Shown one piece after another: positions 55,089 through 64,000 of a DNA stretch of 64,000 nucleotides; within the stretch, counting starts at the first letter, position 1, and every line of letters starts with the position of its first letter. Source of the DNA: Eurosta solidaginis (lineage: Eukaryota; Arthropoda; Insecta; Diptera; Tephritidae); NCBI RefSeq assembly GCF_040869045.1, contig NC_090322.1, positions 277,414,662 through 277,478,661 on the forward strand. Direction: 5' to 3'. The translations under genes were made by a program, and so were the position numbers. The notes under the pieces were generated by a model, which saw nothing but the letters and a program-made list of their open reading frames with translations, had not been told where the DNA came from and did not search any database.

Positions 55089-55886
55089 ACAAGAAAGGAC
55101 GGGACTGTCTTCGGCTGTGCCGAAGACTTCATACCTTTCATGAGTGGGGCTGAAAAATAATCTTATCCCGTTCGTAATCTCCAAATAATCGGTGGTATAA
55201 GATAAGAAATATATAGCGAACAGATGTACATACCTAAACGATTTTTAAGATAAATATAAAATAAAAAATGGCAAAAAACCCCCTTATCTGAACGATCGGT
55301 TGTATGGGATATATATTATATAAAGCTCCGATCGAAATGATTTTTACAGGAAATCTTCTATAATATATTAAAATATATATCGCCAAGTTTCACGTTTTTA
55401 TATTGGAAAATAAGGGAGAAATGGCCAAAAATCTTTCTATCTAACTAGCTCCGATCAAAGTGATTCTTTCAGGAAATCTATGATATATTAGAATAAATAT
55501 CACCAAGTTTAACGTTTTTATATTGCCAACTAAGGGAGAAATGGCCAAAAATCTTTCTATCTGAACGATCGGTTGTATGCGATAGGTGTATACTATATAC
55601 ATATAGCTCCGATCAAAGTGATTTTTTCAGGAAATCTTTTATGATATATTAGAATAAATATCACCAAGTTTAACGTTTTTATATTGGAAATTAAGGGAGA
55701 AATGGCTAAAAATCTTTCTATCTAACCGAATCGGTTGTATGGGGATAGGTATATACTATATACATATAGCTCCGATCAAAGTGATTTTTTCAGGAAATCT
55801 TTTATGATATGTTAGAATAAATATCACCAAGTTTAACATTTTTATATTGGAAATTAAGGGAGAAATTGCCAAAAATCTTTCTATAT
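55089..55886 (+). mobile_element. Helitron-like repeat element, third family, cut by gypsy
   Basis: Starts AACAAGAAAGGACGGGACTG, then a perfect 9-bp hairpin GTCTTCGGC/GCCGAAGAC (55107-55127), closely like the CAAGTAAGGAAGG plus GTTCGG/CCGAAC start of the element at 30817. Then about four ~160-bp tandem units (GCTCCGATCAAAGTGATT near 55448, 55606, 55768; first unit shorter at 55325). The rest is lost to the gypsy insertion at 55887. Confidence 0.6.
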
Positions 55887-56592
55887 TGTAACGAATTTGC
55901 TTGCAAATCCTCTTATTTGCAATCCTCTGCTAAGTTCGAATCACTAAACTGTTGAATAAATAACTCCAATTTGTAATAATGCAAAATGGCCTTTATTAAA
56001 GTACTTCACAATAACAAACTGTGCAACGAATAGCTTGCTTAATAACCACACTGATTGATAGCTCAATGAAACTCTACTATTCAAAATAACACTGCTATTG
56101 CTCGCTAGATATCGTCTTAATCAAACTGCTTGACAACTCAAATCAAACTGAATTACTTCTTACTCGCTTGCCCCGCTTTTATAGTTTACGCTGCATACTT
56201 CTAGGCTCTTCGATTTCCAGAACTTACTAGTTGTTTCGGCTACAAAACCGCCAGCCACAACTACGTGCACAAATTATTGCTCTCTCTTGTGACAACTCAG
56301 ATAACATATATGCATGTGTTTGTGCATTGCCGCTCCGCTGCTCGTATACGTACATATGTGTAGACGCAATTATTTATTCGTTTATGTAGATACATAAAGA
56401 TTGAATTATTGATGTGAATGTTTGTAGTTTACAGTCTCTCGCGCGCACATAGGCATATAAGTAAATGCATCTGTGTGTGACATCTCTCTGGGCTGCCTTA
56501 TATATGTGTATACTTGATTTGATTATTAACGTAAATACTGCTTGGCATGGCCTTAGTGATGGGATAATTTAGTGATGCTAATATCCGTGACA
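55887..56592 (-). repeat. 3' LTR (706 bp)
   Basis: Minus strand TGTCACGGATATTAGCATCA to TTCGTTACA. TATAAAAG at 56183-56176. AATAAA-type signals (GTTGAATAAATAAC region) near its end. Complete. Confidence 0.9.
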
Positions 56593-56605
56593 CTGCCCTC
56601 CACCT
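56593..56605 (-). other. Polypurine tract
   Basis: AGGTGGAGGGCAG directly before the 3' LTR on the minus strand; primes plus-strand DNA synthesis. It overlaps the pol stop (TAG). Confidence 0.8.
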
Positions 56606-59600
56606 AAGTCTGATCGTCCCGATCAGACAAATCTCTCGATCTAAACGTTGCTAGCCTTTCCAAATGGACCACCTTCATTTTGGTTCGTGGTTTACCGATG
56701 GTTTGCATGCGGTACACTACATCGTTGACCCGTTTTACAACTTTGTATGGGCCTTCCCAATTACACTGCAATTTCGGGGACAAACCTTTTTTACGTTGTG
56801 GGTTGTATAACAGCACCAAATCTCCTTCCTGAAAACCTTCTGAATTAATTGCTTTATCATATCTGGCTTTCATCTTGTCACTCATAATCTTTGTTCGTTG
56901 CCTTATCAGATCATGTATTTCTCTTAGCTCTTCTTCCAAATCACTAGTGGATTTCCTAACATTTCTCTCCGCATTGGCATCTATCGCAAACTTCAAATCA
57001 GCTGGCAGTCTAAGGTCATTGCCAAAAATTACTTTTGCAGGGGTTTGGCCCGTTGTCTCATGCACTGCTGATCGGTAAGCCATCAAGAATAATGGTATGC
57101 GGGTATCCCATTCTTTATGGTACTTGTCCACTACTTTCCTTAAGTGCTCCTCCAATGTTCTATTGAATCGTTCTACCATACCATCGGATTGAGGATGCAA
57201 TGCAGTTGTCCGTGTTTTTGGAATGCCCAATGACTTACACATTTCCTGGAACACAGCTGATTCGAAATTCCTGCCTTGGTCAGAATGTAACTCCATTGGT
57301 ACACCATACCTTGCAACCCAATTGTTTATAAACACTTCTGCTACCGTTTCCGCTTCTTGATTTGGGATTGGGTATACCTCTGGCCATTTGCTGAAATAAT
57401 CCATAACTACCAGTACATATTTGTTTCCGCCGTTGCTAGTAGGAAATGGACCGGCGACATCCATAGCGATCCTTTCAAATGGCGCACCTGAGTTATATTG
57501 CTTCATCTGGCCATGACTTCGTGTTCTGGGCCCTTTCGCTCTGCTGCAAACCTCGCAGTTCGCAATCCACTCAGTTACCGACTGACGGCAACCAACCCAA
57601 TAGAATCTCTGTTTAATCTTCTCGAGCGTCTTCGTGATTCCAAGATGACCTCCGCTTGGACCATTATTCAGCTCGCTGAGCACATCAGGAATCCTCTTTC
57701 TGGGAACAACTATCAGTTTATTCTTGTATTTACCATCCTCACTCTCCCATACTCGATGAAGGCAACCGGATATCAATTCTAAACTGTTCCACTGTGCCCA
57801 ATATGACTTCGCAATGGGACTCTCTGCTGACATCTCTTCTCTGTTTGGTCTTTCATTTCGTTCGAGCCCTTGCATAACACGTGACAGATCTGCATCTTCT
57901 AGCTGGCACTTTCTTAGCTGTTCCTTGTCCCATTTATCTGTACATGTTATAGTCATTAGCCGGACATCTATAATGTCTTCTTTAGCCTCGGATTTTGAAC
58001 AGTGCTTGCATTCCAAACTACATGGTCTTCGTGACATTGCATCGGCATTTCCATGGGTACTACCTTTTCGATGCTCAATGGAAGAGTCATATCTTTGTAG
58101 TCGCTCGATCCACCGTGCCAATTGTCCTTCCGGATTACGGAACTGCAGCAGCCATTTTAAATCTGCGTGATCTGTCCTGACGCGGACTCGCTGGCCGTAG
58201 AGATATTTGTGAAAATGTTTAATGCACTCTACCAATGCCAACAGCTCTCTCCGTGTAACGCAATAGTTCCTCTCTGGTTTTCCAATCGAACGGCTGAGGT
58301 ACGCAACTACCTTCTCCTGTCCATCGACCAGTTGTGATAAAACGCCTCCTATAGCATATCCACTCGCATCTGTATCTAGAATAAATGTTGCTCCTGGAAT
58401 CGGATATGCTAACATTGGGGCAGTGCACAAACGCTCCTTCAATGTTTGGAAAGCCACTTCTTGCTCCTTCTTCCATTCAAAAGCTTTATTTTTTCTTGTA
58501 AGCTCATGGAGGTTATGGGCTACGCTGGAAAAATTTTGTACAAATCGTCGGTAATATGTGCACAGCCCAAGGAAACTTCTTAATTCATGTAGGTTCTGTG
58601 GTCTTGGCCAATCCTTTACAGCCTCTATCTTTTCGTTCGCAGTGCAGATGCCCTCTGTCGTTACCTTGTGACCCAAATAATTTACTTCCTTTTTAAACAG
58701 CGCACACTTTTTGGGACTTAACTTCAGTCCAGCGCCAGCTATTCTTTGGAAAACTTCCTCCAAGTTCTTAAGATGTTCATCGAAATTCTTGCCCAATACG
58801 ATGATGTCGTCCAGGTACACCAAGCATGTTTTCCAATGTAGTCCTTTCAATACCTGATCCATGAGTCTCTCGAAAGTAGCTGGTGCATTACATAGTCCAA
58901 AGGGCATTACTGTAAATTGCCAAAGACCATCTCCGACGCTGAAGGCTGTTTTCTCTTTGTCTTCCTCCTTTACCTCCACTTTCCAGTAGCCGCTTTTCAA
59001 GTCCAGTGTGGAAAACCATTTCGTACCAGAGAGCGAGTCCAGAGTGTCGTCAATTCTTGGCAATGGGTAGCTATCCTTTTTCGTAACGTCATTCAACTTC
59101 CGGTAGTCCACGCAAAACCTCATTTTTCCATCCTTCTTCTTTACAAGTACTACCGGTGAGCTCCAGGGACTAGCTGATGGTTCGATGACGCCGCTGTCGC
59201 TCATTTCTTGTATAATTTGACTCACAACTTGCCGCTTCGCCAGTGGAACACTACGTGGAGCTTGACGGATCGGCCTCGCATCTCCAGTGTCAATTTGATG
59301 TTTCACAACGTTGGTGCGGCCTGGTTTAGAACCATCCTGGTCAAATATGTTGGCGTACTTTAGGAGCAGTTGTTTTGCCTTACTCTGATATGCTTCCTCT
59401 AGCCCCTGCGTCCATGCCGTGATGTCATTTGAAAGATTAGTATTACTAGCTGAAACGTGTTCCTGGAGCTGTTCACAGTTAATAACTACTTCAGCCTCTT
59501 GGCATCTTCCCAAAATAGCTCCTTTAGTCAGTTTGAGTGGTGAATTGAACTCATTGAGTACTCTTACCGGAACACGTCCATCTTGTTTTGTCATAGCCAG

Positions 59601-60207
59601 GGTTTTTCCTACAAGTATGTTCAGTGCTGATTTGTTTGCTGCTTCGACAACCCACAATTTGTTTGTCCCACAATCTCCATCAACCTTTGCCCAGATGACT
59701 GCTTCGGATTTTGGTGGTATTCGCTGACTCTCTTCCACCAGCACTCGTTTACTGCTGTAGCCTCTCTCGTAGCCGAAATTAAGTGGTACATCCATGTTCT
59801 TATATCGCATCGTCTTGCTTTGCATGTCGATCTTGATGCCCTGGTCGATTAAGAAGTCAACTCCAATTATGATTTCATCAACAATCTCTGCCACTATAAA
59901 ATAGTGTACTACCGTGACGTTCCCAATTGCGACTTCACATGATACTTCTCCTAGAACCGTGCTGTCTTCTCCAGTGGCTGTACGCAATCTTGCTCCATGC
60001 AATGGTGTTATCTTCTTGTTGACTAAATCCGCTCGAATGATGGAATGAGATGCACCCGTATCTACAGTCAGTAAACGTTCCTTTCCATCCACATGTCCTC
60101 CGACAGTAAGATTGTTTGACCTTCTTCCAATTTGTGAGATAGAGATTATGGGGAATTCAATTGAGGGAGCCAGCTGTCGCCCCTTGCGGCTGACTCGCTT
60201 TAGTTTA
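56604..60207 (-). CDS. pol: Gypsy pol: protease, reverse transcriptase, RNase H, integrase
   Basis: Open from the gag overlap to TAG at 56604; the frame is -1 relative to gag. The first part (60207 to about 60092) has no ATG, so it is most likely made by frameshifting rather than own initiation. Motifs in order: protease LLTVDTGAS; RT RFCVDYRKLN, LDLKSGYW, FGLCNAPATF, YLDDIIV; RNase H ILDTDASGYA and RTDH; integrase zinc region ending CEVCSRAKG, core MDVAGPFP, HSDQGRNF, VERFNRTLEEH (D, D, E); C-terminal GPY/F-type WEGPYKV. The protease, RT, RNase H and integrase core residues are kept. In the integrase zinc region the usual first His (L-H-x-G-P) is Asn (LNNGPSGGH). No env frame follows. About 1200 residues, normal for gypsy pol. 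Confidence 0.92.
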
Positions 60208-60209
60208 AC
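60167..60209 (-). promoter_or_regulatory. Predicted -1 ribosomal frameshift signal between gag and pol
   Basis: Slippery heptamer G TTA AAC (60209-60203) in gag phase, directly followed by the gag stop TAA; a 6-nt spacer; then an 8-bp stem GAGTCAGC (60196-60189) with GCTGGCTC (60174-60167), one G-U pair, with a small CGC/GCG inner stem. Slipping back one base leads into the open pol frame. GUUAAAC is a known functional slippery site in arteriviruses. Confidence 0.75.
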
Positions 60210-61627
60210 GATTGAGTGGACTTGGAGATTTGCTCATCTCCTTCAGCTCTGCGTTTACGGCCACCCACATTGTTGGAGCTATTGGGACCGGTGCTGCAAT
60301 GTCGTGCAATATGACCTGGGTTGCCGCACTTGAAACATTTAATAACTCCGGCATTTTTCTGTTGTGATCCCTTCAGTGCTTCCAAAATTGTGTCTACCCA
60401 TTCTGGCCTTTCTACTTCTACACGATGAGCCTTATTTGCTGGTTTACTTAATAGGGAGGCAGTTTCCTGAGTCAATGCATGTGATACCGTTTCAGCAAAT
60501 GTCAGTTTTGGGTTCGCGTATGTAGCTCGCTTCGTTTCCACGTCTCGTATGCCATTTATAAAACTCTGGATTTTTACCCTCTCGGTGTATTCCACGGGTG
60601 CGTTCGCATTTGCGAGATGAGCCAACCTTTCAACATCTGAAGCAAACTCCTGCAATGTCTCATTTGCTTTTTGGTAGCGGTTTTGCAACTCAATTTGGAA
60701 TATCTGTTTTCTATGCTCGCTTCCATAACGTCGTTCTACAGCAGCCATCAATGCTTCATAATTGTTCTGCTCTCCTTCGGGAATCGTCTGTAGGATTTCC
60801 GCTGCTGGCCCCTTCAATGCCACGAACAATGCAGCAACTTTATCTTCCGCATTCCAGTTGTTCACTGCTGCGGTCTTCTCAAACTGAAGCTTGAAGACCT
60901 GGAAAGGAACAGAACCGTTAAAAGATGGAGTTTTTACCTTTGTATTACTCGCTGAAGCAGCCGGCCGATTAAGTTGCAATTCCTGTATACGACCTCTCAA
61001 CGCATCCACCTCTGCCTCGAATTTTTCTTCAAACTGCATTATTTTTTCGTCCATGCGCGCTTCGAGTTTTGATGATATACGCGCCTCTTGTGCTTCTAGT
61101 TGTACTGTTATGCGTGTCTCTTGTTCTTTCAGTTGGGTTGCCATATATGTCTTTTGTTCTTCCAGCTGTGATGACATATTTGTGGATATTTGTGATGACA
61201 TTTCTGTTATACGTGCCTCTTGTGCTTCCATCTTGGATGTTAAAAGTGTCTCCTGCGATTCTAGTTGTGATGCCATATATGTCTTCTGTTCTTCCATCTT
61301 GGATGTTATACGGTTCTCCTGCGATTCCATATATGTCTGCTGTTCTGCCAGTTGAGATGACACTGTCGATGTTTGAGCAGATATTGCAGCTAAAATCATG
61401 TTCAAGTCTGTACTGGTAACCGTCTGCGATGTTTCGTTCTTCTCTTCAATTTTTGTTGTCTCCTCGCCATCAAGATGAAAGACATGCTCTTCCACATCAA
61501 TTCCTTCTGCTTCCATTGCTTCTCGTAGCCGTGCCTGAAGTTCGAGTTTAACGCCGCTTGTATTCAATCCACGGCTCTCCAACTCTTTGTTCAGTTGCGG
61601 GATCTTCAATTCACTTAACTTTGCCAT
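60200..61627 (-). CDS. gag: Gypsy gag with N-terminal SAP-like motif
   Basis: 475 codons from ATG at 61627, 48 nt inside the 5' LTR. Residues about 4-40 (ELKIPQLNKELESRGL, then GVKLELQARLREAME) look like a SAP DNA-binding helix-turn-helix. About 80-220 is a long coiled coil of imperfect repeats built on EEQKTYM and EAQEARI units. About 230-400 is the capsid-like gag region (TPSFNGSVPFQVFKLQFE start). A single CCHC zinc knuckle CFKCGNPGHIARHC is at about 431-444, then a basic GGRKRRAEG. Structural protein packaging the element RNA. The stop coincides with the frameshift site. Confidence 0.9.
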   Translation of the reverse strand: MAKLSELKIPQLNKELESRGLNTSGVKLELQARLREAMEAEGIDVEEHVFHLDGEETTKIEEKNETSQTVTSTDLNMILAAISAQTSTVSSQLAEQQTYMESQENRITSKMEEQKTYMASQLESQETLLTSKMEAQEARITEMSSQISTNMSSQLEEQKTYMATQLKEQETRITVQLEAQEARISSKLEARMDEKIMQFEEKFEAEVDALRGRIQELQLNRPAASASNTKVKTPSFNGSVPFQVFKLQFEKTAAVNNWNAEDKVAALFVALKGPAAEILQTIPEGEQNNYEALMAAVERRYGSEHRKQIFQIELQNRYQKANETLQEFASDVERLAHLANANAPVEYTERVKIQSFINGIRDVETKRATYANPKLTFAETVSHALTQETASLLSKPANKAHRVEVERPEWVDTILEALKGSQQKNAGVIKCFKCGNPGHIARHCSTGPNSSNNVGGRKRRAEGDEQISKSTQSLN

Positions 61628-61660
61628 GTCCTTGTTGTCCTCTAGAATTTATTCAACAAT

Positions 61661-61676
61661 TCCTCTTCTGACACCA
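61661..61676 (-). other. Primer-binding site
   Basis: Two bases after the 5' LTR the minus strand reads TGGTGTCAGAAGAGG, close to the complement of the 3' end of insect tRNA-Leu (…CCACTTCTGACACCA), with a change near the end. tRNA identity is from memory of the tRNA end. Confidence 0.65.
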
Positions 61677-61678
61677 AT

Positions 61679-62099
61679 TGTAACGAATTTGCTTGCAAAT
61701 CCTCTTATTTGCAATCCTCTGCTAAGTTCGAATCACTAAACTGTTGAATAAATAACTCCAATTTGTAATAATGCAAAATTGCCTTTATTAAAGTACTTCA
61801 CAATAACAAACTGTGCAACGAATAGCTTGCTTAATAACCACACTGATTGATAGCTCAATGAAACTCTACTATTCAAAATAACACTGCTATTGCTCGCTAG
61901 ATATCGTCTTAATCAAACTGCTTGACAACTCAAATCAAACTGAATTACTTCTTACTCGCTTGCCCCGCTTTTATAGTTTACGCTGCATACTTCTAGGCTC
62001 TTCGATTTCCAGAACTTACTAGTTGTTTCGGCTACAAAATCGCCAGCCACAACTACGTGCACAAATTATTGCTCTCTCTTGTGACAACTCAGATAACAT
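61679..62099 (-). repeat. 5' LTR, truncated by a later insertion
   Basis: Matches 55887-56307 of the 3' LTR with about two differences, then breaks after CAGATAACAT, where TGTAGCGGCAGC of another element begins. The TATAAAAG box (about 61975-61968) remains, but about 285 bp of U3 is separated or lost. Confidence 0.88.
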
Positions 62100-64000
62100 T
62101 GTAGCGGCAGCCAGTGGGTTAAGGCGATGGTAAGGATGTTCAAACATCTACGTATATATCTGTGTGCATATACCAGCATAGCTACGTTCACATGTGTTAG
62201 TAACTGGTAGAAAGCAAACACATTCCTAGATGTTCGAACATGTATCTGTTAGTATGCGTGAAGTTTGTTCGTGAAAGTTTATGTCTGTCGTTTCCCGCCA
62301 AAAGAGGATTGTATGTATTGGTATCTTTCGTTCTTGAGTGAAAGTGGTGAGAAAGAAATGCTTTCGATCTATGGGGTACGATCGCCAAACGATGACAGGG
62401 CATGTCTCAAATGTAAAGTACATGCAAGTGAGTGCGGAAGCTACTAAAGTCGTTTTAAGTGGAAAAAAAGTCCTTTGTGAAAAAAAAAAATAAGTTTCGG
62501 TTTACGGTTGTTACTAACCGCGTTATTGGCCCGTTAAGCACCGGCACATAAGAAAAAAACAACTCGGTGTCCTGGATCCTATTCAGGTGAGTCAGTGAAA
62601 TCCCCAGCCCCAGCCCCTGGTGCGTGTGGACTATTCCTGAACATAAATAAAATTTTTAAAAATGTAAATTAAATAAAATAAAATTAAATACCTAAAATTC
62701 ATAAAATTGAATAAATAAATATAAGTAACTACAAAGATAATGTGAAGTAATAAAATTAAATAAAATAATGAAAGTTAACAATAAAATTAAATTTAAATAA
62801 ATTAACTAAAATTATAAAATAAAACAAAATAAAATAAAATAACATGCATGGATACATAAAGTCCAACATTTGTGTAAAATCTAATACCTAGATAACATTA
62901 AATATACAGATAAAATTAAGTAAAATAAATTAAAATCAACTAAATAAATAAAATGACATAAATACGAATATTGGAATAATAAAAAAAAAAGCAAATAAAT
63001 AGATAAAATAACATAACTCGATGAAAGTCAATAAATATAATAAGTCCACATGTACCCTAATGTCTGGTTTCGTTGTCAGCATGACGCTAGTCCCTAAAAT
63101 TCTTTTCCCTTGCCTATTCAGATTGCGACACAAAGGTTTTAACCTGCCACACCAGCCACCATCATTAGTGCCACGACACGCACGCACACACACAGACACC
63201 AAAAAGAAGCAAATAAGCGGGGTAGTATCTGAAGTCCAGCAGGAGGGGAAACATAGAGCCGGTGCCGGACTCCACGCCGAAGGGTATAAAAGAGGGGCAT
63301 CTTGGCGCTCCTGTCCCGGCACCGCAGCATTTTTTTTCGAAGCTTCGCCTGCAGAGAAAACCACAATAGAGGAGAGAGGAACCAACACCGCATTTGTTTT
63401 GTTGCAGTTTTTTTTGCAATCCATTTGCTTAAATTTTTGTTTGCTAGTTTAAGTTAAAGTTACCAACTTTCTCAATTTAATTTTTTTGGATTTTTCTGAA
63501 TTTGCAATCATCTTTTCAACGGAGTGTGTTAGTTAAATTTTAGATCTAGTTTTTAGTTTTTCTCTATTTAATAACTGAAAACCTGGATGAATTTTGGTTA
63601 GATTTTTGTATGAATTTAATTGTCATTATAGCACCCTAATATTAAGAATTTTTTTTTATAATTATTAACATTTCCACTTGTGCATTTCTTCTTACCTCTT
63701 CACACCTTTTTTTTATTTGCCTCACAGTTCATTTCTTACTTTTTTACCTCCTATTACCCTCGTAATAATCTACATTTTTCGGATTTCCATATTTTTCTTC
63801 AGTTCTTGGTTAATTTTCAGTTTTCTTTCGCGTTCGGTTTTTATACCTTGCACTTATATTTTTTCTTTCTTCTATTTCGCTTTTTTTTTCGCATTTAAAG
63901 TTTGCTAAATTTTTTTTCACCTAACTCTTCTTCTTTTCGACTCGGGCTTTTCTTACACGCTTTGAGTTTCTTTCCTTTTTTTTACTTAGCCCATTTTTTC
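62100..64000 (+). mobile_element. Probable start of another LTR-type element, running off the window
   Basis: Starts exactly where the gypsy LTR breaks, with TGTAGCGGCAGCCAG, a TG start as in LTRs. Then 62640-63010 is a very A-rich AAATA-type stretch, 63041-63350 is a GC-richer block with a TATA box, and 63450-64000 is T-rich. No gag or pol motif is visible in any frame; the two overlapping frames at 62936-63452 cross the promoter and look like chance. Insert class is inference. Confidence 0.45.
63260..63324 (+). promoter_or_regulatory. TATA promoter inside an inverted repeat
   Basis: GGGTATAAAAGAGG with TATAAAAG at 63285-63292. It is flanked by CGGTGCCGG (63260-63268) and its exact complement CCGGCACCG (63316-63324). 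The right arm is where an initiator would lie, about 30 bp downstream. GC-rich surroundings contrast with the AT-rich flanks. Confidence 0.6.

Larger units (their letters stand above)
55887..62099 (-). mobile_element. Ty3/gypsy LTR retrotransposon, nearly complete
   Basis: Minus strand: 5' LTR (61679-62099, its U3 side cut off), primer-binding site, gag, frameshift signal, pol (protease, RT, RNase H, integrase), polypurine tract, 3' LTR (55887-56592). No env. The shared 420 bp of the two LTRs differ at about two positions by eye, so the insertion is recent. Both main frames are open. The gypsy lies in a GGT intron, antisense to it. Confidence 0.93.

Noticed and set aside
60598..61419. Plus-strand open frames over gag
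   Set aside because: Complement of the Glu/Gln-rich coiled coil; no family motif.
62936..63452. Overlapping 140-160 codon frames around the right-edge promoter
   Set aside because: They run through the TATA box and inverted repeat on both strands, without a known motif.
1..64000. tRNA or rRNA genes
   Set aside because: Only tRNA-like SINE heads with a B box were seen; no cloverleaf with intact arms.

Overview
The window looks like AT-rich nuclear DNA of a higher (cyclorrhaphan) fly, most likely a tephritid fruit fly. The evidence is short dipteran-style introns with GTAAGT/AG borders, fly-type LTR, PIF/Harbinger, hAT and Helitron-like elements, and several dispersed repeats I recognise as common in tephritid genomes. 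The species call is inference. No rRNA, tRNA gene or CRISPR was seen.

Two host genes are present, both on the + strand and both incomplete. (1) The 3' part of a BCAS3/rudhira orthologue spans 1325 to about 36020. Three short exons (1325-1628, 1684-1835, 2166-2321) match the conserved C-terminal region of BCAS3. They are followed by two possible last exons that accept the same splice phase: a 3.5 kb exon at 8833-12317 coding for a 1160-residue Lys/Asp/Glu/Asn/Ser-rich tail, and a shorter exon at 35001-35533 whose end resembles the vertebrate BCAS3 C-terminus. (2) The 5' half of a membrane-anchored gamma-glutamyltranspeptidase lies at 53408-54335 (three exons). Its catalytic small-subunit exons are not in the window.

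Nearly everything else is transposable-element DNA lying in introns or between the genes, often nested. From left to right: LINE remnant (5-364); CAA-tailed SINE-like copy; solo gypsy LTR with 4-bp TSD (4543-5082); PIF/Harbinger deletion derivative (5495-6499); a second derivative (15011-18698) split by a Helitron-like tandem-repeat element and a foldback element; tRNA-derived SINE; several MITEs; a composite LINE/SINE repeat present twice (24340-25930 and 29905-34640), the second copy split by another Harbinger-type element (30404-33807, TSD TAA) that itself holds a second Helitron-like element; LINE remnants on both strands (37838-39510); a non-autonomous Helitron with TC and CTAG ends (43847-45312); a solo LTR split by a complete PIF/Harbinger element with an apparently intact transposase and a broken Myb-like partner (46297-49108); a TTA-TSD MITE and hAT MITEs (49839-52241); and a nearly full gypsy element on the minus strand (55887-62099), whose 5' LTR is cut by what looks like the start of another LTR-type element with a TATA promoter (62100 to the right edge).

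The most interesting points are a predicted -1 frameshift signal between gypsy gag and pol (slippery heptamer, 6-nt spacer, stem-loop), a shared end-repeat layout across several Harbinger families, homologous ~130-bp tandem monomers in two structurally different Helitron-like elements, alternative last exons in rudhira, and the near-intact young Harbinger and gypsy copies.
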